Below, piece after piece: positions 50,023 through 61,122 of a stretch of DNA of 64,000 bases; positions within the stretch are counted from its first letter, which is position 1; each line of letters opens with the position of its first letter. The translations under genes and the position numbers were made by a program. Below the pieces are notes generated by a model, which was not told the origin of the DNA, searched no databases, and saw only the letters and a program-made list of their open reading frames with translations. The stretch comes from Candidatus Rokuibacteriota bacterium (lineage in GTDB: Bacteria; Methylomirabilota; Methylomirabilia; Rokubacteriales; CSP1-6): the NCBI GenBank assembly GCA_003221695.1, contig QHSX01000057.1:1-64000 (forward strand), written 5' to 3'.

Positions 50023-50799
50023 ATGAACATCCTGATGGTCGGCGACGTCTACGGCGAGCCGGGGCGTGCCGCGATCACGAAGCTCCTCCCGAGGCTCCGT
50101 CAGGAGCACGCGATCGACTGCTGCGTGGTCAACGTCGAGAACGCCGCGGGTGGCTTCGGGGTGACGCCGCAGATCGCGCGGCAGATCCTGGCCGCCGGCG
50201 CCGACGTGATGACCTCGGGCAACCACATCTGGGATAAGAAGGAGGTCGTCGAGTACATCGTGAAAGAGAACCTGCTCCTGCGTCCCGCGAACTTCCCCGC
50301 GGGCACGCCCGGGGTGGGCCACGTCACCGTCAAGTGCGGGCCCCACAAGGTCGGCGTCGTGAACCTCATGGGGCGCGTCTTCATGCTCCCGATCGACTGC
50401 CCCTTCCGGAAGGCCGACGAGCTCGCCGCCGAGCTACGCCGCGAGACGCCGATCGTCCTCGTGGACATGCACGCCGAGGCGACCAGCGAGTCGCTCGCGA
50501 TGGGCTGGTACCTGGACGGGCGGGTGAGCGCCGTCGTCGGGACGCACCGCCACGTGCAGACCGCCGACGAGCGCGTGCTGCCCGGCGGGACGGCGTACAT
50601 CACCGACCTCGGGCTCACGGGTCCGACCGACGGCGTGATCGGCGTGGACCGCGACCAGATCATCCAGCGCTTCCTTTACCAGATGCCGCTGCGCTTCGAG
50701 ACCGCCAAGGGGCCCGCGGCCTTGCACGGCGCGGTCATCGTCGTCGAGCCGGACACCGGCCGCGCGTCGTCGATTCGCCGCCTCAGCGTCCCGGCCTGA
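50023..50799 (+). CDS. ymdB: YmdB-family metallophosphoesterase
   Basis: A 258-residue enzyme with the family metal-ligand pattern MNILMVGDVYGEPGR, NVENAAGGFGVT, SGNHIWDKKE and VVGTHRHVQTADERVLPGG. Relatives in Bacillus hydrolyse 2',3'-cyclic nucleotides and affect RNase Y. Coupling to rny by adjacency supports this. GenBank-style name TIGR00282-type; symbol is by family. Confidence 0.93.
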   Translation: MNILMVGDVYGEPGRAAITKLLPRLRQEHAIDCCVVNVENAAGGFGVTPQIARQILAAGADVMTSGNHIWDKKEVVEYIVKENLLLRPANFPAGTPGVGHVTVKCGPHKVGVVNLMGRVFMLPIDCPFRKADELAAELRRETPIVLVDMHAEATSESLAMGWYLDGRVSAVVGTHRHVQTADERVLPGGTAYITDLGLTGPTDGVIGVDRDQIIQRFLYQMPLRFETAKGPAALHGAVIVVEPDTGRASSIRRLSVPA

Positions 50800-50806
50800 T
50801 TCCCTG

Positions 50807-51724
50807 TTGATCCTCGACGGTCGGAGCGTCGCCCAAAAAGTCCTCGGCGAGGTCAAGGCCGGCGTCGAGCGGCTGCGCGGAGAGACCGGGGTGGCACCCA
50901 TGCTCGCGGTCGTGCTCGTCGGCGACTTCGCGCCGTCGAAGATCTACGTCGCCAATAAGATGAAGGCCTCGGACGCCGTCGGCATCGCCACGCGCGACCA
51001 CGTCCATCCCGCCGGGCTCACCCAGGCGGAGCTGCTCGCCCTCCTCGGCTCGTTGAACGCGGACCCTGCCGTGCACGGCATCCTGCTCCAGCTCCCGCTG
51101 CCGAAAGGGCTCGACGAGGACGAGGCGATCGCGGCGATCGCTCCGCAGAAGGACGTGGACGGCCTCCACCCGACGAACCTCGGGCGGCTCCTCGCCGGCG
51201 CGCCGACCGTCGTCCCGTGCACGCCCGCCGGATGCCTGGAGATCCTCGACCACTACGGCGCCAAGCTCGAGGGTCAGGAGGCCGTCGTCGTCGGCCGCTC
51301 GCGCCTCGTCGGGAAGCCTCTGGCCCAGCTCCTGCTCGCGCGCCACGCCACCGTGACCATGTGCCACACGCGCACGCGCGATCTCGCCGAGCACACGCGC
51401 CGCGCCGACGTCCTGTGCGTCGCCGCGGGCCGGCCGCGGGTGATCACGGGCGACATGGTGAAGGAGGGGGCGTGGGTGATCGACGTCGGGATCAATCGAC
51501 TCGAGACGGGGCGCCTCGTCGGCGACGTCGACTTCGACGCGGCGTCGGCGCGCGCGCAGGCGATCACGCCGGTGCCCGGAGGCGTCGGGCCCATGACGGT
51601 CGCGATGCTGCTGCGGAACACGTTGCGCGCGGCGCAACGTCAATTGCTCGGCGGGGGGCTTCGCCCCCCTGCCGCCGCCTCCTCTCCGGAGGCGCGCGGG
51701 CGACGCCCGCGCGCGAACGCATGA
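50807..51724 (+). CDS. folD: Methylene-THF dehydrogenase/cyclohydrolase, with C-terminal extension
   Basis: A 305-residue bifunctional enzyme of one-carbon metabolism (CH2-THF to 10-formyl-THF). Recognisable sites: KIYVANKMKASDAVGI (catalytic Lys), HGILLQLPLP, VVVGRSRLVGKPLAQLL (NADP-binding), VPGGVGPMTVAMLLRNTL (end of the normal fold). The start is TTG at 50807. The last about 25 residues (LLGGGLRPPAAASSPEARGRRPRANA) are beyond the family's usual end and are encoded by DNA that is a row of palindromes (51620-51714), probably an inserted repeat. Confidence 0.95.
   Translation: MILDGRSVAQKVLGEVKAGVERLRGETGVAPMLAVVLVGDFAPSKIYVANKMKASDAVGIATRDHVHPAGLTQAELLALLGSLNADPAVHGILLQLPLPKGLDEDEAIAAIAPQKDVDGLHPTNLGRLLAGAPTVVPCTPAGCLEILDHYGAKLEGQEAVVVGRSRLVGKPLAQLLLARHATVTMCHTRTRDLAEHTRRADVLCVAAGRPRVITGDMVKEGAWVIDVGINRLETGRLVGDVDFDAASARAQAITPVPGGVGPMTVAMLLRNTLRAAQRQLLGGGLRPPAAASSPEARGRRPRANA
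51620..51714 (+). repeat. Three consecutive perfect palindromes at the end of folD
   Basis: ACGTTGCGC/GCGCAACGT (51620-51640), GGGGGGC/GCCCCCC with a TTC loop (51653-51669), and GCGCGCGGGCG/CGCCCGCGCGC (51692-51714). They lie in a coding stretch not conserved in FolD and just before xseA, so an RNA hairpin cluster or mobile palindrome is likely. Confidence 0.75.
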
Positions 51725-53010
51725 CCGGTAGCCGCACCGTGGTGACGGTCTCCCAGCTCACCGAGGAGCTGCGGGCGACGCTCGAGGAGCGCTTCCCGGC
51801 GGTGTGGGTCGAGGGCGAGATCTCGAACTTCCGCGCCTACGGCTCCGGTCACGCCTACTTCACCCTGAAGGACGTCGACGCCCAGCTCCGCTGCGTCGTC
51901 TTCCGGACGCGCGCGCAGCGGATCCGGTTCCAGCCGGCCGACGGCCTCCACGTGGTCGCGTTCGGCTCGGTCGAGGTGTACGCCCAGCGCGGCGAGTACC
52001 AGCTGGTCGTCGAGCTGCTCGAGCCCAAGGGGCTCGGCGCGCTCCAGCTCGCGTTCGAGCAGCTGAAGGCGCGGCTCGGGGCCGAGGGCCTGTTCGATAC
52101 GGCGCGGAAGCGGGAGCTGCCGCGATTCCCGAGGAAGATCGGGATCGTCACCTCGCCGAGCGGCGCCGCCCTGCGCGACATGCTCCGGGTGATCGGCCGG
52201 CGCTTCGGCGAGCTCCACATCGTGATCGCGCCGTGCCGGGTGCAGGGGGAGGGCGCCGCGGAGGAGGTCGCGCAGGGGCTCCGGGACCTCGACGCACTCG
52301 GCGACGTCGACGTGATCATCGTCGGCCGGGGCGGCGGCTCGCTCGAGGACCTCTGGGCCTTCAACGAGGAGGTAGTCGCCCGCGCGATCGCGGCCGCGAA
52401 GGCGCCGGTCATCTCGGCGGTCGGCCACGAGGTGGACTTCACGATCGCCGATTTCGTCGCCGACCTGCGGGCGCCGACCCCGTCGGCCGCGGCCGAGCTG
52501 GTGGTGCGGGAGAAGCAAGCGGTTGTGCACACGCTCGAGGAGTTACGCGGGCGGCTCGAGCGCGCCGCGACACGGCCGCTCCGGGACCTGGAGCGCCGCG
52601 TGGACGACCTGTCGCTGCGCCTGCGCCGCGCGATGACCGGTGAGCTGCGACACACGAGCCATCGGGTCGAGATGCTCACCTCCACGCTCCGCTCGACGAG
52701 CCCCGTCGCGCGCGTCGCCACCGGCCGCCATCGCCTGGAGCGCCTGGACGCGCGGCTCGCCGCCGCGGTCACCCGGAGCTGCGAGCATTCGCGCGCCCGG
52801 TTGCGAGCCGTGGTGGCCAAGCTCGACTCGCTCTCGCCGCTGGCCGTGCTCGGCCGCGGCTACAGTCTCACGCGCACCTCCGCCGGCGCGATCGTGCGGA
52901 ACGCGCGACAGGTGCGGGCGGGGGACGACGTCCACGTCCTGCTTCACGAGGGGAGTCTCGACTGCCGCGTCGCGCGGACGAGGGACCAGGATGACCGACC
53001 TCAAGTTTGA
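51721..53010 (+). CDS. xseA: Exonuclease VII large subunit
   Basis: A 429-residue nuclease subunit: N-terminal OB-fold (TVSQLTEELRATLEERFPAVWVEGEISNFRAYGSGHAYFTLKD), catalytic domain with GIVTSPSGAALRDMLRVIGRR and VGRGGGSLEDLWAFNEE, VISAVGHEVDFTIADFVADLRAPTPSAAAELV, and a long coiled coil (about 280-375). It degrades single-stranded DNA with XseB. Its ATG overlaps the folD stop (ATGA). Confidence 0.96.
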   Translation: MTGSRTVVTVSQLTEELRATLEERFPAVWVEGEISNFRAYGSGHAYFTLKDVDAQLRCVVFRTRAQRIRFQPADGLHVVAFGSVEVYAQRGEYQLVVELLEPKGLGALQLAFEQLKARLGAEGLFDTARKRELPRFPRKIGIVTSPSGAALRDMLRVIGRRFGELHIVIAPCRVQGEGAAEEVAQGLRDLDALGDVDVIIVGRGGGSLEDLWAFNEEVVARAIAAAKAPVISAVGHEVDFTIADFVADLRAPTPSAAAELVVREKQAVVHTLEELRGRLERAATRPLRDLERRVDDLSLRLRRAMTGELRHTSHRVEMLTSTLRSTSPVARVATGRHRLERLDARLAAAVTRSCEHSRARLRAVVAKLDSLSPLAVLGRGYSLTRTSAGAIVRNARQVRAGDDVHVLLHEGSLDCRVARTRDQDDRPQV

Positions 53011-53226
53011 GGACTCGCTCGCGCGGCTCGAGCAGATCGTGAGCCGGCTCGAGAGCGGCAACCTGCCGCTCGAGGAGTCGCTCCAGTCCTTCGAGGAGGG
53101 GATCGCCCTCGCGCGCCGGTGCGCGAAGTATCTGGAAGAGGCCGAGCGGCGCATCGAGATCCTGGCGAAGGACGAGGCGGGCGCGCTCGGCACCAAGCCG
53201 TTTTCGTGGGAGCCGGAAGGGGAAGC

Positions 53227-53230
<4 letters not shown>
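52991..53230 (+). CDS. xseB: Exonuclease VII small subunit
   Basis: A 79-residue helical protein: LKFEDSLARLEQIVSRLESGNLPLEESLQSFEEGIALARRC. Normal family size. It begins 20 bases before the xseA stop in another frame, so the two are coupled. Confidence 0.95.
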
Positions 53231-55429
<2,199 letters not shown>

Positions 55430-55458
55430 GCCGCCGGCGTCTCGGGATCGCCGCGCTC

Positions 55459-55707
55459 GTGCTCCTCACGGCGAGCCTCGCGGGCTTCGGGCTGCGAGAG
55501 TCGATCCGGGTCTGGCAGATGCGCCAGGAGCTCTCCGCCCTCGAGCGAGACGTGAGCGCGCTCACCGAGAAGCAGAAGGCGCTCGAAGCCCTCGCCGAGC
55601 GCTTGCGGAGCGACCCCGCGTACCTCGAGAAACTCGCCCGCGAGGAGATGGGCATGGTGCGCGAGGGCGAGACCGTCCTGAAGTTTCCGTCCACGCCGAA
55701 CCGCTGA
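55459..55707 (+). CDS. ftsB: FtsB-like septum protein
   Basis: An 82-residue protein (from GTG 55459) with a membrane helix and a coiled coil (QMRQELSALERDVSALTEKQKALEALAERLRSDPAYLEKLAREEMGMVREGETV). The ending is typical of FtsB/DivIC. Starting at GTG 55459 leaves only half a membrane helix; upstream residues in the same frame ([23 protein letters not shown]) would complete it, so the true start probably lies within the end of eno at a non-standard codon. It helps stabilise FtsQLB at the division site. Confidence 0.8.
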   Translation: MLLTASLAGFGLRESIRVWQMRQELSALERDVSALTEKQKALEALAERLRSDPAYLEKLAREEMGMVREGETVLKFPSTPNR

Positions 55708-55723
55708 CCGCACCGGCCGCGCC

Positions 55724-57283
55724 ATGGACGCGTTCGTGGAGTGGTTCTGGGGCACGGGATGGTTCTGGGTCGTCGTGTTCTGGGCGGGGCTCGTCGTCAA
55801 CGGCCGCGCCGCCTTCAAGCTCCTGCTGGACTGGAAGGGCATGCTCACGACGTGGCGCTTCGTCGACGGAGCGTACGCGAGCCTCGACGCGCTCCCCGAT
55901 GAGGCCACGCTCGAACACGAGGCCGCGGCGCCCGTGTTCGTGCACGTCGTGCCCGCGTGGGAGGAGCCCGCCATCGCGACGACGCTGCGCGCGCTGCTCG
56001 ACTCGCGCTATCCGCACGGCAAGCTCCATGTCGTCGTCGTCACCAAGGAGGCGGAGGAGCGCGCGCCCCACCCTCTGATGGAGGCGCCGACGGCCGAGCT
56101 GGTCCGCCGCTTTCGCGCCGAGCTCCCGCCGTGGCAGCAGAAGCAGCTCACGCAGCTCACGCTGCCAGGGGAGGGGCGGAAGGCCCAGCAGCTCAACTGG
56201 GCGCTCCGTCCCGCGTTCTTACAATCGCTCCTCGACGGCCACGCCGACCCCGCGCGGGTCTGGGTCGGCGTGAGCGACGCCGACTCGATCCCCGACCCGA
56301 ACACCTATCGCTGGATCGCCGCGGACATCCTGACGGGCGGCGGGCCCGAGGGCGGCGACGGTCGCGCCTACCAGGGCGTGACGCTCTCCCTCGCCAACGT
56401 CCACCGCCTCGGGACGCGCGGGCGCGTGTGCGCCGTCCAGCAATCGTCCATCTTCACCCGCGTCTCGATCGCGCGGCTCATCAACGAGCGCAGACGCGTC
56501 GCGTGGTTCGCGCGGCTCGAGGCGCGGGCGCCGCGGCTCGCGCGGCTGGCGCGGCCCGTCTTCGAGTTCTGCTTCCGGCGCTCGCAGATCTGCCTCGGCC
56601 ACCACGAGTTTGTGCGCCTCGACACGCTCCAGGCCATCGGGCTCTTCCCGGTCTCCGGCGCGACGGAAGACTCCACGCTCGGCTACGCCCTCGGCGCGCG
56701 CGGAATCCTGATTCGGGCGCTCCCGCTGCTCGAGCTGGTGGACCTGCCGGAGACGACCGAGGGAATGGTCAGCCAGAACGCGCGCTGGTACCAGGGCGTG
56801 CTCGACGACGTGCCCTTCCTCTGGCAGACGTGGCGTGCCCGGCCGAGCGCGTTCAACCTGGCGCAGCTCTGTCGCCATGTCGGCAACAAGGCCGTCGAGT
56901 GGCCAACCGCCGCCCTCGTCTATCCGGTGCTCGGCTTCCTCGCCTGGCACCTCGCGTACCGCTTCGCGTCGCACCCGGTGTGGTTCGCGCTCGGCGTCAC
57001 GCTGCCGCCCCTGTCGCTCGGCCTCACCGTCTGGGTCGGCGGCATCGTCACCCAGAGGCTGATCGAGCGCCTCACGCCCCACTGCCCACGTCCCGTGGAC
57101 ATCGCGCGCACGACCTTGGGCGCGAAGCTCTGGGGGACGTTCCGATGCCAGACGTACTGGCTCCTGGCGACGCGTGGCGCCTGGCGCGTGCTGTGGGCGC
57201 TCGGGCGGACGGGACGCTACGAAGCCGCCAAGACCGACCGCGTCGCGCCGGCGGTCCTGACGCGAACGGGGTCTCGGCCCTAG
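55724..57283 (+). CDS. GT2-like membrane glycosyltransferase
   Basis: A 519-residue processive-type glycosyltransferase. N-terminal helix (about 5-25), cytosolic GT-A domain (about 65-345) with SDADSIPDPN (DxD-like), ATEDSTLGYALGARG (acidic ED) and SQNARWYQG (a QxxRW-like motif), followed by two or more C-terminal helices (about 395-455). These are the signatures of GT2 synthases such as cellulose- or hyaluronan-type enzymes, though the product is unknown. No polysaccharide genes adjoin it. Confidence 0.82.
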   Translation: MDAFVEWFWGTGWFWVVVFWAGLVVNGRAAFKLLLDWKGMLTTWRFVDGAYASLDALPDEATLEHEAAAPVFVHVVPAWEEPAIATTLRALLDSRYPHGKLHVVVVTKEAEERAPHPLMEAPTAELVRRFRAELPPWQQKQLTQLTLPGEGRKAQQLNWALRPAFLQSLLDGHADPARVWVGVSDADSIPDPNTYRWIAADILTGGGPEGGDGRAYQGVTLSLANVHRLGTRGRVCAVQQSSIFTRVSIARLINERRRVAWFARLEARAPRLARLARPVFEFCFRRSQICLGHHEFVRLDTLQAIGLFPVSGATEDSTLGYALGARGILIRALPLLELVDLPETTEGMVSQNARWYQGVLDDVPFLWQTWRARPSAFNLAQLCRHVGNKAVEWPTAALVYPVLGFLAWHLAYRFASHPVWFALGVTLPPLSLGLTVWVGGIVTQRLIERLTPHCPRPVDIARTTLGAKLWGTFRCQTYWLLATRGAWRVLWALGRTGRYEAAKTDRVAPAVLTRTGSRP

Positions 57284-57294
57284 ATCAGCTCACG

Positions 57295-57732
57295 TTATTT
57301 CTTGTCGCCGGACTGCGCCGCCCCGGTGGCGACTTCGGTGACCCAGTACTGCCCGTCCTGCTCCTTCAGCGTGATCGTGCCCGGCCCGCGCGTCTCGCTG
57401 TCGCCCACCTTCAATCCCAGCTCCTCGACCGTGATGCCCTTCACCTTCATGTCCTCTCGCACGGTCGAGAGCCCACGGAACGGGAACACCAGAGAGACCT
57501 CGGCCTTCTGCGCGGCCGGCTCGAGCGTGAAGGCCTTGTCGCCGACCTTCACCGTGACCTGCACGGCCGCCACGGTCTTGAGCTCGTCCCACCGCTGGCC
57601 GCCCCACGCCGTCAGGAAGGTCAGGGCGGTTTTGATGTGTGGGGGAGCCTGCTCCTGCGCGGGCGCGGCGCGCGCCGATAGCAGGGTGAAAACGGCAACC
57701 AGGAGAACGATTCTTGCCCGATGCGACGACAT
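57295..57732 (-). CDS. Small secreted protein of unknown function
   Basis: A 145-residue exported protein with signal peptide (RIVLLVAVFTLLSARAAPAQ) and a domain (about 30-140) with KTALTFLTAWGGQRWDELKTV, VTVKVGDKAFTLEPA, SLVFPFRGLSTV and GTITLKEQDGQYWVTEVA. The helix-strand order looks like a small cystatin/NTF2-type fold (inference). Convergent with the glycosyltransferase. Confidence 0.7.
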   Translation of the reverse strand: MSSHRARIVLLVAVFTLLSARAAPAQEQAPPHIKTALTFLTAWGGQRWDELKTVAAVQVTVKVGDKAFTLEPAAQKAEVSLVFPFRGLSTVREDMKVKGITVEELGLKVGDSETRGPGTITLKEQDGQYWVTEVATGAAQSGDKK

Positions 57733-57856
57733 AGGGTCACCTCCCAGATCCTCCGAACGCGACGTCCCCTGCGGACGTAGCACGATTATGCCCTGACGCG
57801 TCCGCCGCTCAAATCGAAAATCCGGTTCAGCGTCCCGTGTTACTTTTGCCCGAGAG

Positions 57857-58963
57857 ATGCCTGACATCTTCCAGGGCGCGCTCGAGGGGATGATCCGGCG
57901 CATCGACCAGACGGGGGCGCAGGTCAAGGGCGCCTTCCCCCACTACGCCAACGCCAAGGGCGAGTGGACGACGACGCCCGACGGCGACTGGACGGGCGGC
58001 TTCTGGCCCGGCATGTGCTGGCTTGCCGCCAGAGCGACCGCCGGGGCGCGTTACCGGCGCTGGGCGCTCGAATGGGCCGAGCGGCTGCGCCCGCGCGCGA
58101 CGTCGGACTCCGTCTTCCGCGGCTTCCTGTTCTACTACGGCGCGATGCTGGGCGCGGTGCTCTTCAACGATCCGGCGGCGCGCGCGATCGCGCTCGATGG
58201 CGCGCGCAACTGGGCGACAACCTACAACCCGAAGGCCGGCTGCTTCCCCCTGGGCGACGCCGCCGAGGAGGCCACCGACGTCGGCCAGGGAGAGGCCTCG
58301 GTGGACACCGTGCAGGGCGCCGCGCTTCTCGTCTGGGCCGCGCAGGCCGCGAACGAGCCCGCGTTACGGGAGCTCGCCGTCCTCCACGCGCGCCGCCACG
58401 TCGAGTTCTGCATCCGCGATGACGGCTCGGTGTGCCAGTCCGCGTCGTTCGACCCGCAGACGGGCCAGCTGCTCCGTCGCTACACCCACAAGGGCTTCAC
58501 CAACGAGTCCACCTGGGCGCGCGCGCAGGCGTGGGCGATGCTCGGTTACGCGGTCATGCATCAGTGGACGGGGGAGCGCGACTTCCTCGACGTGGCCCTC
58601 AAGTGCGCCGACTGGTGGATCGTCCACGTGCCGCCGAACCGCGTCGCCTACTGGGACTTCGACGCGCCGGTCGGCCCCGACACCGAGCACGACACCTCGG
58701 CCACGGCCATCACCGCGGCCGCGCTCCTGAAGATCGCCGCGGCGCTGAAGGACGCGCCGAAGCGCAAGGAGATCCGCGCGGCCGCCGAGGGCACGGTGCG
58801 GATGCTGATCGACGGCTATCTGGACTCGCGCGGCATCCTCGACCACGGCTGCTACTCCAAGCGCCTCAACGTCGCCACGCAGAACGAGCTGATCTGGGGG
58901 TCTTACTATCTTTTCGAGGCGCTCTGCGTGCTCACGGGGAAGCTCGAGGCGGCGAGGATTTGA
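57857..58963 (+). CDS. Glycoside hydrolase family 88-like protein
   Basis: A 368-residue alpha/alpha-toroid enzyme like unsaturated glucuronyl/rhamnogalacturonyl hydrolases: GDWTGGFWPGMCWLAARA, EASVDTVQGAALL, STWARAQAWAMLGYAVMHQW (the family's W-A-R-x-Q-A-W) and DTEHDTSATAITAAALLKIAAAL (D-x-S-A-A). No signal peptide, so a cytoplasmic substrate from uptake is expected. It would remove unsaturated uronic acid from oligosaccharides made by polysaccharide lyases, which are not nearby. Confidence 0.85.
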   Translation: MPDIFQGALEGMIRRIDQTGAQVKGAFPHYANAKGEWTTTPDGDWTGGFWPGMCWLAARATAGARYRRWALEWAERLRPRATSDSVFRGFLFYYGAMLGAVLFNDPAARAIALDGARNWATTYNPKAGCFPLGDAAEEATDVGQGEASVDTVQGAALLVWAAQAANEPALRELAVLHARRHVEFCIRDDGSVCQSASFDPQTGQLLRRYTHKGFTNESTWARAQAWAMLGYAVMHQWTGERDFLDVALKCADWWIVHVPPNRVAYWDFDAPVGPDTEHDTSATAITAAALLKIAAALKDAPKRKEIRAAAEGTVRMLIDGYLDSRGILDHGCYSKRLNVATQNELIWGSYYLFEALCVLTGKLEAARI

Positions 58964-59000
58964 CACCCGGAGAGCGCTAGGGTACCGTGGGCGAAGTCAC

Positions 59001-59077
<77 letters not shown>

Positions 59078-59085
59078 AATAATTC

Positions 59086-59123
59086 AAGGGGCTACGGTTC
59101 ATGCCGTAGCCCCTTGGGGTTTT
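59086..59123 (+). terminator. Terminator after tRNA-fMet
   Basis: Perfect 12-bp stem AAGGGGCTACGG (59086-59097) with CCGTAGCCCCTT (59104-59115), a 6-base loop, then GGGGTTTT. Confidence 0.75.
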
Positions 59124-59155
59124 CAACCCAAACGTCGGATGCCGTTCATGCCACT

Positions 59156-59584
59156 TCACGGGCCCCAGCGGGGCATACGCTGAAACATTGCGAGCAGGTC
59201 CCCCTCAAGACCTATCGCACCGCCCGCGCCGCCGCCGACGATTACGAACGTTACATCTGCCTCAACGATCACGCTGGTTGTACCCTTCAACTTCACGACG
59301 CGCCGCATGATCGCACTCTTGGTTCCGATATCTCGCATCGCCGTCTCGATCACGAGCTCTTCACCAATCGCCGCAGCTCTACGGTAATTGATATTGATAT
59401 TTACGATCACGAACCCGAGCCTGTTGTTAACAAGGAATTCGATCGATCCGTATTTTTCAATGCAACGCCAAGCCGCTTCCTCGAGGAACTCCAGATACCG
59501 CGGGTGGTGGACGTGTCCATATCCATCGAGGTGGTAGCCGCGCACCTTGATCTCGGTAAAATGCGGACTCAGTGCCTCAGACAT
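59156..59584 (-). CDS. Hotdog-fold acyl-CoA thioesterase (4HBT family)
   Basis: A 142-residue thioesterase: FTEIKVRGYHLDGYGHVHHPRYLEFLEEAAW carries the catalytic Asp region of 4-hydroxybenzoyl-CoA-type enzymes (D-x-x-G-H-V, with the usual NN-x-x-Y replaced by HHPRY). The second half, NININYRRAAAIGEELVIET, matches the core. ATG 59584 is chosen because it gives the family's usual length. Codon use is more AT-rich than the neighbours. It hydrolyses acyl-CoA; the substrate is unknown. It follows the transporter gene on the same strand. Confidence 0.85.
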   Translation of the reverse strand: MSEALSPHFTEIKVRGYHLDGYGHVHHPRYLEFLEEAAWRCIEKYGSIEFLVNNRLGFVIVNININYRRAAAIGEELVIETAMRDIGTKSAIMRRVVKLKGTTSVIVEADVTFVIVGGGAGGAIGLEGDLLAMFQRMPRWGP

Positions 59585-59668
59585 CGTGCCTCTTCGATCG
59601 TGACGGGCTATTCGTCTCCCCACGAAGAGCTGTTGTTTCGTTTCAGAGCGTCCCAGGCTGGCTCTTCG

Positions 59669-60634
59669 TCAGTCGCGCCGCCGAAAGGTCGCTAGCATCA
59701 TTGCAACGGCGACCGCCGCGATCCCCGCCCCTTGAACCGCGGATACCCGTTCATCAAGAACAATAGACGCAAGTAGCGTCCCGAAGACTGGGACAAGGAC
59801 GAAGAAGAACGACGTCTGTGAAGCACCTAGCACGTGAACGGCGCGCACATAGAGGAAGAGCGCAGCGACACTCGTGAACACTCCCTGGAAGACCGCTTGG
59901 CCGATGATTTCGCCAAAGGGTACAGCCGTGAGCGACTGCAGATCGCTGAGAACTGCGTAGACGGGAAGCCATATCCCGGCGGACAATACGTTGATCACTG
60001 CTGCGGCAGTCAGTGGTGGGACTTGCCAGCGGCGCAAGAGCACCGTATAGAGCGCGTACGAGATCGACGCGGCGGCGAACATCATGTCGCCTAGCCAGAC
60101 GCTCGGCCCGACTGACCACAGTCCGGGTCCCGCGACTCGAACGATACCTACGAGCGCCACTGGAATCCCGATGATCGCCCTAAGAGTTACGGGCTCTCCA
60201 AGCATGGCATGCGCGAGGATTGCACCAGCGATTGGGGTAAAGCCCGGAGTAATCACCGTCGCATGCACCCCGGGCGCGAACTGAACGCCCACCATCACGA
60301 GGAATGCGTACGGAGCGCCGCCCAACAGTGTCAGCGTCGCCCCTCGCATCCATCCGACTCCACCGAGGTTCCGCACGCCCCCCCACTTCAGCAAGAGCGG
60401 CACGAATACCAGTCCGGGGAGGACGTAGCGCAACGCGACGAGGTCTCGGGACGTTAGCCCAGCAACCGCGCCGTGGCGACCCGCGACAAAATAGCCGCCG
60501 AACATGAGCATTGCGAGGACGAGGCCTCCAAAGGCGACGATCCAGCGCCGACGGTGCGGACAGTTCGACTCGCGTCGATCACGTCCATGGCCCCCGGTCG
60601 TCAGAATCGCTGCGTTCGGATCGGTACCCCTCAA
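59669..60634 (-). CDS. EamA/DMT-family transporter
   Basis: A polytopic membrane protein (about 321 residues from TTG 60634) with ten helices and two EamA repeats (each about 130 residues: LAMLMFGGYFVAGRHGAVAGLTSRDLVALRYVLPGLV...; FAAASISYALYTVLLRRW...). EamA exporters move amino acids or other small metabolites. The frame is open back to GTG 60706; the start is uncertain, and the TTG with a nearby GAGG site gives the family's length. Codon use is less GC-rich than the region upstream. Confidence 0.85.
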   Translation of the reverse strand: MRGTDPNAAILTTGGHGRDRRESNCPHRRRWIVAFGGLVLAMLMFGGYFVAGRHGAVAGLTSRDLVALRYVLPGLVFVPLLLKWGGVRNLGGVGWMRGATLTLLGGAPYAFLVMVGVQFAPGVHATVITPGFTPIAGAILAHAMLGEPVTLRAIIGIPVALVGIVRVAGPGLWSVGPSVWLGDMMFAAASISYALYTVLLRRWQVPPLTAAAVINVLSAGIWLPVYAVLSDLQSLTAVPFGEIIGQAVFQGVFTSVAALFLYVRAVHVLGASQTSFFFVLVPVFGTLLASIVLDERVSAVQGAGIAAVAVAMMLATFRRRD

Positions 60635-60870
60635 TGCGATGTCCTCGCACGCCCGGTAGTAACTCTGCGGAGTTTCAGGAGCGCAGCGGGAAGCGCCCTC
60701 TGGCACAGGCTTTGCCGTCGTCTCTGGAGAGAGACGACGGCCGGGATGGCTAGCCGGTCAACGACCCGGCGCCATCAGGTCAGGTCATGACGACGCGGAT
60801 TCGGATGAGGATGACTGCGGCGGCGGTGGCGGCGGCGAGGACGACTAGGGCGTGAAGGTTCAAGAGATTG
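60635..60870. other. Intergenic stretch, no gene recognised
   Basis: Short open frames on both strands lack features. Near 60720-60740 there is a small inverted repeat (GTCTCT and AGAGAC). Confidence 0.4.
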
Positions 60871-61122
60871 TTACAGCCTGGGCAGCAGGGCCCCCACGCG
60901 CGAATCCAGCGGCTCGAACTCCAGCGTCGGCGCGGCGAGGAGCCCGCCGCCCAGCAGCGCAGCGATCATCGCCGCTACGGCGATCCACGTGAGCACCCGG
61001 TGGTCCCAGCGCGGCGCGAGGGTCTCCGCGGTTTCGGACTGGCGTCGGGCGATCATCGTCTCGCGAGCGCGCAGCTGGGTGAGATAGACGCGACGGCGTT
61101 CTTCACGAGTGAGCCGGTTCAT
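60871..61122 (-). CDS. Small membrane protein
   Basis: An 83-residue protein: charged N-terminal helix (NRLTREERRRVYLTQLRARETMIARR), one membrane helix (WIAVAAMIAALLGGGLLAA) and a short exposed tail. No family recognised; the N-terminal charge indicates the cytoplasm for the basic helix. Confidence 0.6.
   Translation of the reverse strand: MNRLTREERRRVYLTQLRARETMIARRQSETAETLAPRWDHRVLTWIAVAAMIAALLGGGLLAAPTLEFEPLDSRVGALLPRL

Noticed and set aside
48631-50346. Long minus-strand open frame opposite rny and ymdB
   Set aside because: Mirror frame of the RNase Y coiled coil; no domain or start signal.
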